From Aquamicrobium defluvii (lineage in GTDB: Bacteria; Pseudomonadota; Alphaproteobacteria; Rhizobiales; Rhizobiaceae), in NCBI RefSeq assembly GCF_004363725.1, contig NZ_SNZF01000002.1, positions 124,001-188,000 on the forward strand: DNA of 64,000 nt, read 5' to 3'. A model generated the notes under the pieces. The model made no database searches and was not told where the DNA came from. It saw nothing but the letters and a program-made list of their open reading frames with translations. Each line of letters begins with the position of its first letter. The first letter of the stretch is position 1. Positions 59,462 to 64,000 of the stretch are shown one piece after another. The position numbers and the translations under genes were made by a program.

Positions 59462-59914
59462 TCAGAAAGCCTTGCCGATGCGGGCGTCGACCGAATGGCT
59501 GTTTGCGCCGCGGATAACGAAGAAGAACAGCATGGCCGACCAGAGGATCGACTTCTCCGCGCCTGCGAAACCCTGACCCAGGGTGATCCAGTGGAACCAC
59601 ACCGTCACCAGAAGCACGATCAGGCCGGCGAAGGCCGAGGGGCGGGTGAGGAAGCCGAGGGCGAGGAAGATGCCGCCGAAGAACTCGGCGCAGGACAGAA
59701 GCAGCGACCAGAAGGCGCCCGGATAGAAACCAAGGCCCTCGACCATTTCGGCCGCGCCGAAGGGGCTGACGATCTTGGACGAGCCGTGGATCGCAAGGAT
59801 GCCGCCGGTAACGATCCGCAGGAGGGTTTCCGAACCTTCATGCAGCGCGGCATAGATGCCGCCGAGGGCCGGAACGATGAGGCGCTGACGCGCGGTTTCG
59901 GTGGTTGTGGACAT
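59462..59914 (-). CDS. DoxX family membrane protein
   Basis: 150 residues with four transmembrane helices. LLRIVTGGILAIHGSSKI, MVEGLGFYPGAFWSLLLSCAEFFGGIFLALGFLTRPSA and the HWITLGQGFAGAEKS end are DoxX family features. Members assist quinone oxidoreductase or redox-stress complexes. ATG 59914 has GAAGG seven bases upstream. Located 117 bp before the NDUFA9-like gene and divergent from an SDR gene. Confidence 0.9.
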   Translation of the reverse strand: MSTTTETARQRLIVPALGGIYAALHEGSETLLRIVTGGILAIHGSSKIVSPFGAAEMVEGLGFYPGAFWSLLLSCAEFFGGIFLALGFLTRPSAFAGLIVLLVTVWFHWITLGQGFAGAEKSILWSAMLFFFVIRGANSHSVDARIGKAF

Positions 59915-60240
59915 GGAACCTTCTTCCTGTTGCGGAGGCGCTCCTAACGCCCCAAAGCCATCTTCACGGTCAAATGAAATAAAGTTGACCCGAAAGGCAA
60001 GGTTCAGAATGGTGACAGTCCGTTTCCGGATCCGCCATGCGAAAAGGCAAGGCTGCTTCATCGAAATAGCATTTGAGTGACACCTCAAAACGCGCGACGC
60101 TAACTGGATGGGCGGAGCATTCCTGCATCCTGCCGGACCTGCGAGGGCAGTTCCGGCATGGGTATGGGGCGTCGTGCCGATCTGGAAACGGACGGCTTCG
60201 GCTCATCGAGACGCACGGGGTGAGGAGAGATCGATCGCTG
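59915..60240. other. Divergent DoxX-SDR intergenic region
   Basis: 326 bp with no supported gene. It holds the inverted repeat at 60072-60089 and a purine-rich ribosome site (GGGTGAGGAGAGATCG) just before the SDR start. Confidence 0.5.
60072..60089. promoter_or_regulatory. Inverted repeat, possible operator
   Basis: TTTGAG (60072-60077), six bases, CTCAAA (60084-60089) between the divergent DoxX and SDR genes. The binding factor is unknown. Confidence 0.35.
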
Positions 60241-60948
60241 ATGTCGGGATCATTTGACGGAAAACATATCATCGTGACCGGCGGCACAGGCGCTCTGGGC
60301 AGCGTCGTCGTCGGCGCACTCATCGAGCAGGGCGCCATCTGCCACGTACCGAACACCCATGCCGAACCGCCCGCGCATTTTCCCTATGCCAGCCATCCCA
60401 ATGTCAGGCTGAGCCACAACATCTATCTGGCCGATTGCAAGACCGTGGACGCCTTCTATGCAGGCGTTGAAGATCTCTGGGCATCGATTCATCTGGCTGG
60501 TGGATTTGCCGCCGCGCCTATCGACAAGACCGAATCCGCCTCCTTCGAGGAACTGCTCGAAACCAACGTCCACACCAGCTTCTTCTGCTGCCGGGCGGCC
60601 GTGCGCAGCATGATGGCGGCCGGCAAGGGAGGCCGCATCGTCAATGTCGCGGCAAAGCCCGGCCTGAACCCGCGCCGGGGCTCGGGCATGGTGGCCTATA
60701 CCACCAGCAAGGCGGCCGTCGCCGCCATGACGGTGTCGCTCGCCGAAGAGGTAAAGTCGCGCAACATTCTGGTCAATGCCATCGCGCCCTCCATTCTGGA
60801 CACGCCGGCCAACCGGACTGCGATGCCGGACGCCGATTTCGGCAAATGGGTCAGCCTCGAAACCGTGGCCGCGACGATCGCCTATCTGGTCGCTCCCGCC
60901 AACGAGGCGATGAGCGGCGCGCTGATTCCGCTATACGGCCAGTCCTGA
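60241..60948 (+). CDS. Short-chain dehydrogenase-like protein without the canonical Ser
   Basis: 235 residues. The coenzyme loop IIVTGGTGALGSVVVGAL, NVHTSFFCCRAAVRSMM and the YxxxK of AYTTSKAAVAAMTVSLAEEV give an SDR. The expected catalytic Ser about 13 residues before the Tyr is replaced (VNVAAKPGLNPRRGSGMVAY), as in dihydropteridine reductase-like SDRs. Function unknown. Strong GAGGAGAG about 10 bases before the ATG. A bidirectional terminator follows. Confidence 0.85.
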   Translation: MSGSFDGKHIIVTGGTGALGSVVVGALIEQGAICHVPNTHAEPPAHFPYASHPNVRLSHNIYLADCKTVDAFYAGVEDLWASIHLAGGFAAAPIDKTESASFEELLETNVHTSFFCCRAAVRSMMAAGKGGRIVNVAAKPGLNPRRGSGMVAYTTSKAAVAAMTVSLAEEVKSRNILVNAIAPSILDTPANRTAMPDADFGKWVSLETVAATIAYLVAPANEAMSGALIPLYGQS

Positions 60949-60977
60949 GCACCGGTCCAAAGCTGGCACGACAGACA

Positions 60978-61013
60978 AAAAAGACCCGCCGGAGCGATCC
61001 GGCGGGTCTTTTT
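60978..61013. terminator. Bidirectional intrinsic terminator between the SDR gene and rpsA
   Basis: A perfect 16-bp stem (60978-60993 with 60998-61013) and a GCGA tetraloop, with A-rich and T-rich ends on either side, serving the two converging genes. Confidence 0.92.
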
Positions 61014-61066
61014 GATGTCCGGTCCCGAACTCCGCCGCGAACGGCGGAGCCGGAAGGCGCAACGTC

Positions 61067-62764
61067 TTAGTTGGTCTGCTTCTTGAGCGCGGCGCCCAGG
61101 ATGTCGCCCAGCGAAGCGCCGGAGTCGGTCGAACCGTACTGAGCGACGGCTTCCTTCTCCTCGGCGATTTCCAGCGCCTTGATCGACACCTGAACCTTGC
61201 GGGTCTTCTTGTCGTAGGCGATGACGCGGGCATCGACCTTCTGGCCGACGGTGAAGCGCTCGGGGCGCTGCTCGTCGCGGTCGCGCGACAGGTCGTTGCG
61301 CTTGATGAAGCTGTCGAGGCCGCTTTCAACCAGACGAACGTCCAGACCGCCATCCTTCACGCCGGTAACCTCGCAGGTCACAACGGCATTCTTGCGCAGC
61401 TCTCCGCTAGCGGCGGCGTCGCCGGCCGCATCACGCGAAAGCTGCTTGATGCCGAGCGAGATGCGCTCCTTGTCGATGTCGACGTCGAGCACCTGGGCCT
61501 TTACCATGTCGCCGCGGTTGTACTCCTCGATGACCTGCTCGCCCGGACGGTTCCAGTCGAGGTCGGAGAGGTGGACCATGCCGTCGACATCGCCTTCGAG
61601 GCCGATGAACAGGCCGAACTCGGTCTTGTTCTTGACCTCGCCCTCGACTTCCGAACCAACCGGATGGTTGCGGGCGAAGGCTTCCCACGGGTTCTCGAGC
61701 GTCTGCTTGAGGCCGAGCGAGATGCGGCGCTTGGCCGGATCGACCTCGAGCACCACCACGTCCACCTGCTGCGAGGTCGACAGGATCTTGCCGGGGTGCA
61801 CGTTCTTCTTCGTCCACGACATTTCCGAAACGTGGATGAGGCCCTCGATGCCCGGCTCCAGCTCGACGAACGCGCCGTAGTCGGTGATGTTGGTGACGGT
61901 GCCGGTGATCTTCTTGCCGATCGGGAACTTGGTGCCGATGTCGGACCACGGATCGCTCTCGAGCTGCTTCATGCCCAGCGAGATGCGGTGCGTCTCCTGG
62001 TTGATGCGGATGATCTGCACCTTGACCGTCTGTCCGATGTTGAGGATCTCGGTCGGATGGTTGACGCGGCGCCATGCCATGTCGGTGACGTGCAGCAGGC
62101 CGTCGATGCCGCCGAGGTCGACGAACGCACCGTAATCGGTGATGTTCTTGACCACGCCCTCGACAACCTGACCCTCTTCGAGGTTCTGGACGATCTCGGA
62201 GCGCTGCTCGGCACGGCTCTCTTCAAGCACGGTGCGGCGCGAAACGACGATGTTGCCGCGACGCTTGTCCATCTTGAGGATTTCGAAGGGCTGCGGGTTG
62301 TGCATGAGCGGGGTGACGTCGCGGATCGGACGGATGTCCACCTGCGAACGCGGCAGGAAGGCCACCGCGCCGTCCAGATCGACGGTGAAGCCGCCCTTGA
62401 CCTGGTTGAAGATGACGCCTTCGACGCGCTCGCCCTTGGAGAACTTCTCCTCGAGGCGGACCCAGCTTTCCTCGCGGCGAGCCTTCTCGCGCGACAGCAT
62501 GGCCTCGCCCAGCGCGTTCTCGATGCGCTCGACATAGACCTCGACGGTGTCGCCGACCTTCAGCGTGCCGTCCTTGGCCTTGGCGCCGAATTCCTTCAGC
62601 GGAACGCGGCCTTCGACCTTCAGGCCGACATCGATGATGGCCATGTCCTTTTCGATGGCGGTAACGATGCCGCGGACGACCTGGCCCTCACCGGCATGAC
62701 CGTCGGCGAAGGATTCTTCGAGCAGGCTCGCGAAATCGTCGCGAGTGGGGTTTGAAACTGACAT
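61067..62764 (-). CDS. rpsA: 30S ribosomal protein S1
   Basis: 565 residues with six S1 RNA-binding repeats, visible as recurrent VVEGVVKNITDYGAFVDLGG, GTVTNITDYGAFVELEPGIEGL and EGEVKNKTEFGLFIGLEG units. It recruits mRNA to the 30S subunit. The first repeats are degenerate, as usual for S1. ATG 62764 (MSVSNPTRDDFASLLEESF) with AGGAGAAC upstream. aroA-cmk-rpsA is the normal alphaproteobacterial order; 189 bp separate it from cmk and may contain its own promoter. Confidence 0.98.
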   Translation of the reverse strand: MSVSNPTRDDFASLLEESFADGHAGEGQVVRGIVTAIEKDMAIIDVGLKVEGRVPLKEFGAKAKDGTLKVGDTVEVYVERIENALGEAMLSREKARREESWVRLEEKFSKGERVEGVIFNQVKGGFTVDLDGAVAFLPRSQVDIRPIRDVTPLMHNPQPFEILKMDKRRGNIVVSRRTVLEESRAEQRSEIVQNLEEGQVVEGVVKNITDYGAFVDLGGIDGLLHVTDMAWRRVNHPTEILNIGQTVKVQIIRINQETHRISLGMKQLESDPWSDIGTKFPIGKKITGTVTNITDYGAFVELEPGIEGLIHVSEMSWTKKNVHPGKILSTSQQVDVVVLEVDPAKRRISLGLKQTLENPWEAFARNHPVGSEVEGEVKNKTEFGLFIGLEGDVDGMVHLSDLDWNRPGEQVIEEYNRGDMVKAQVLDVDIDKERISLGIKQLSRDAAGDAAASGELRKNAVVTCEVTGVKDGGLDVRLVESGLDSFIKRNDLSRDRDEQRPERFTVGQKVDARVIAYDKKTRKVQVSIKALEIAEEKEAVAQYGSTDSGASLGDILGAALKKQTN

Positions 62765-62953
62765 ATGTTCTCCTGAAATGCCTCTTTACCGGAGGCGGCG
62801 CCGTGGGTTCGTGTTGCGTTTGCCCGACCGACATTCCGGACCCTCGGGTCCCGGACCGCGCAAGGCGGTCGAAATACGGCGCGTGGAGCGCCGGCGGGCA
62901 GTTTTGGTCTTCCACCGAACGAAGAGACGGCTTTAACGCCGCCCGGCCCCCGC

Positions 62954-63615
62954 TCAGCTTCCGCTTCCCGTCGCCACTATATCATCGATGATGGCTCTGG
63001 CGGCAAGAAACGCGGTTTCTATATCCATTTCGCTGGTGTCGAGCAAGTGCGCATCGGCAGCCGGGCGCAACGGCGAATCGGCGCGGCCCATGTCGCGCTC
63101 GTCGCGGCGCACGATATCGGCCAGAATGGTGGCGAAATCGCCGCTGCCGTCCCTGGCCTCGATCTCGGCCAGCCGACGCCGCGCCCGCACCTCGGCGCTC
63201 GCCGTGACATAGAGCTTCACCGTCGCATCCGGGCACACGACCGTGCCGATGTCGCGACCGTCCAGAACGGCACCGGAGGGTTGCGCGGCGAAGACGCGCT
63301 GCTTGTCGACCAATATGCGCCGCACCTCCGGAATGACGGCGATCTTCGAGGCCGCCTCGCCCACGGCATGGGCCGAAAGCACCGTGCGGTCGAGCCCGCC
63401 CAGATCGACGAGATGCGCGGCCTCCACCGCATGCGGCGCATCGCCGAGCGGCCAGCCCTTCGCCAGCAGCATATGCGCCACCGCCCGGTAGGTGAGGCCG
63501 GTGTCGAGATGCGGCAGGTGGTAATAATCGGCCAGCCGCCGCGCCAGCGTGCCCTTGCCGGACGCGGCAGGTCCGTCGATGGCGATGACCAGCGCGGAGG
63601 CGAGCGGGCTGGCCA

Positions 63616-63616
<1 letters not shown>
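62954..63616 (-). CDS. cmk: Cytidylate kinase
   Basis: About 220 residues. The P-loop is [17 protein letters not shown], the CMP site includes [10 protein letters not shown] and [14 protein letters not shown], and the lid follows ([18 protein letters not shown]). It phosphorylates CMP and dCMP. The ATG at 63616 starts on the last base of the aroA stop (TGATG), and a GTG at 63619 is the other choice. It is translationally coupled to aroA. Confidence 0.96.

Positions 63617-64000
<384 letters not shown>

Overview
The window is a 64 kb stretch of high-GC chromosome from an alphaproteobacterium, most likely Hyphomicrobiales (Rhizobiales), Phyllobacteriaceae-like (Mesorhizobium, Aminobacter or Nitratireductor relatives). 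The supports are a class I (archaeal-type) lysyl-tRNA synthetase, pmtA directly behind dnaKJ, the DUF2852, DUF6314 and NDUFA9-like families, the order aroA-cmk-rpsA, and several copies of intergenic repeats of a kind common in rhizobia. The genus is inference. Nearly everything is core chromosome. I see no prophage, CRISPR array, conjugative module or intact insertion sequence.

Layout. 1-6.8 kb, minus strand: a translation block read as infC (AUU start), an isoprenylcysteine-methyltransferase-like membrane enzyme, rpmI, rplT, a kinase-fold protein, pheS and pheT. 7-13.3 kb: an ABHD10-like hydrolase, a BenE-type transporter, a DUF2852 protein, a YgjP-type metalloprotein, gshB with a small downstream gene, and a GGDEF-EAL protein. 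13.5-21.3 kb: a fatty-acid beta-oxidation operon (two acyl-CoA dehydrogenases, an OsmC protein, thiolase, FadB/FadJ-like protein, hot-dog thioesterase) behind a perfect palindrome of MerR/LiuR type. 21.4-28.9 kb: an S24 self-cleaving repressor coupled to an SNase-like protein, lysS on the opposite strand, then dnaK-dnaJ-pmtA with an RpoH-type promoter.

28.9-35.3 kb holds a YeiE/YeiH-like pair and a stress group (UspA, flavin-nucleotide-binding protein, OxyR, divergent catalase). 35.5-40.8 kb carries rsmB, tspO, tex and a short-form 6-phosphogluconate dehydrogenase. After 0.58 kb of non-coding DNA comes tRNA-Phe(GAA), then an Mre11/Rad50-like pair, a globin-coupled diguanylate cyclase of DosC type translationally coupled to a small cytochrome c, and a LysE exporter. 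Next is a scar in which a truncated IS1595-like transposase is joined to the broken end of a LysR gene.

48.6-57.2 kb, minus strand: glk, an MsbA-like ABC exporter, dapB and gpmA, then GST, queG, an epimerase-like SDR and mepA. 57.4-64 kb: uppP with an unusual internal insertion, an NDUFA9-like protein with DoxX, an SDR lacking the usual catalytic serine, a strong bidirectional terminator, and aroA-cmk-rpsA.

The most interesting items are the oxygen-sensing diguanylate cyclase coupled to a cytochrome c, the Mre11/Rad50-like pair with a beta-rich domain where the zinc hook would be, the kinase-fold protein with a lost catalytic Asp between rplT and pheS, and the MerR-type promoter of the beta-oxidation operon.
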